Below are positions 63,295 through 64,000 of a DNA stretch of 64,000 bases, piece by piece (within the stretch, counting starts at the first letter, position 1; each line of letters starts with the position of its first letter). Where the stretch lies: assembly GCA_015179125.1 (NCBI GenBank), contig WHVA01000424.1, positions 36,562 through 100,561 on the forward strand, read 5' to 3'. Source of the DNA: Gautieria morchelliformis. Taxonomy: Eukaryota; Basidiomycota; Agaricomycetes; Gomphales; Gomphaceae. The translations under genes were made by a program, and so were the position numbers. A model generated the notes under the pieces. It was given only the letters and a program-made list of their open reading frames with translations, did no database searches and had not been told where the DNA came from.

Positions 63295-63837
63295 TGTTAC
63301 GATACGATCCTTTGTAAGGTTGACTGAGCTTGGGAGCGAAACCCGAGGTAAGGTCCGAGGTTACGGAGCGAGGTTCTGATAGGGAGGTTGGAGAGGGACT
63401 TGGCTTCAGCTTATGTGCTGCGCCGACCCTACGTACGAGTCCCAACTTCGGAGGTAAATGAATAAGAGGCAAGGTTTGGATAAAGAGGCGAAGGCTTAGA
63501 AACTCACTAAGGATCAAAAGATATGATAGTTGATTTTCAGACTGAGGAGTAGGAATGCATACAAGGGGGTTTATATACGGGCGAGGATAAGGGTCAGGGG
63601 TGAGCATATTCAGAGGGTCAGGGCGAGGTCAGGGCAAAGTCAATATACAAATGATGCATGATGGAATGGGATCAGTAACTAAGGGAATTTGGGGATGGGA
63701 TCAAGGTCGGATATGAGCTCAAGCTGGGCTCGGGCGCAGGATTAGAATCACAAGTACTCGGGCACAAGTATCACAAGGCTCGGGTTCGGGAAAAGGGTTA
63801 TACCGGTAAGTAACCGGCCAAAGGCCGGGTCCTTACA
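63295..63837. repeat. Solo LTR-G (543 bp) inside the 67-bp satellite, TSD GCCTG
   Basis: It starts TGTTACGATACGATCC and ends GGGTCCTTACA, with GCCTG on both sides (63290-63294 and 63838-63842). The satellite phase continues across it (GAAATAGTTGACTTGATGC). It contains no coding sequence. Confidence 0.9.
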
Positions 63838-63960
63838 GCCTGAAATAGTTGACTTGATGCATGTCAGCCCTGAGCACACTTGAAATAATCAACAAGATAC
63901 ATTTCAACCGTGAGCTTGAAATAATCAACATGATATGTTGTTATGTTTGGGTTGGAAAGG
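63838..63960. repeat. Continuation of the 67-bp satellite
   Basis: CTGAAATAGTTGACTTGATG and GAGCTTGAAATAATCAACAT units continue the array found left of LTR-G. The last 40 bases of the window leave the pattern. Confidence 0.85.
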
Positions 63961-64000
63961 ACAGTGGCTTCAATGTATGTGTTGTGTCCCCAATGAACTT

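Overview
This window looks like a transposon-dense, gene-poor stretch of a basidiomycete (probably Agaricomycete) genome. It has no bacterial-style operons, the few convincing genes carry short GT-AG introns of about 47-55 nt, and the repeats are typical fungal classes: Ty1/copia and chromodomain Ty3/gypsy elements, Tad1-like LINEs with APE endonuclease and RNase H, Helitron, hAT, foldback MITEs and many solo LTRs. The species cannot be named from the sequence alone.

Layout. 0-9.4 kb: LTR-A copies, a DDE-transposase remnant, a fragment of the recombinase gene RAD51 wedged between copia pieces, a gypsy-A reverse transcriptase remnant, a MITE inside an LTR-A, and a Helitron helicase remnant. 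9.4-10.5 kb: a multi-exon C2H2 zinc-finger gene, the best host-gene candidate. 10.5-12.9 kb: GC-rich and unassigned DNA. 12.9-17.4 kb: copia-1. 17.4-21.7 kb: two tandem arrays, two intron-bearing genes of unknown function that converge and overlap at their ends, and a proline-rich ORF built on a hexanucleotide repeat. 22.2-24.7 kb: a gypsy-B/LTR-A/LTR-B nest that recurs at 36.6-39.4 kb. 24.7-31 kb: AT-rich repeats, a 24-nt minisatellite, an AT-rich orphan ORF and a decayed multi-exon gene. 31.5-33.1 kb: a multi-exon gene with a CPxC motif, split by a MITE. 33.6-36.2 kb: a 10-nt minisatellite with an approximately 456-bp higher-order period, interrupted by LTR-E. 36.2-40.1 kb: gypsy-B. 40.3-50.8 kb: LINE-1 carrying a young full-length copia-2 and a solo LTR of the same family. 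51.5-58.0 kb: LINE-2 on the minus strand, carrying solo LTR-F. 58.6-60.9 kb: copia-4 gag split by a hAT deletion derivative. 61-62.6 kb: no recognisable gene. 62.7-64 kb: a 67-bp satellite interrupted by solo LTR-G.

The insertions can be ordered by nesting and by target-site duplications (TSDs): GCAGG, TTCAC, CAGGG, GTATG, TAGAG, GCCTG, 8-bp GTACGGAA, and 3-bp TCA/TAA. Nearly every nonsense codon inside the elements is TGA where the family has arginine, so CGA to TGA. This points to CpG deamination or a RIP-like process. I found no CRISPR array, rRNA or tRNA gene. I did not find a clearly new biological system. The strongest leads are the RAD51 fragment, the foldback MITE family, the LTR-D/10-nt minisatellite association and the two unknown intron-bearing genes.
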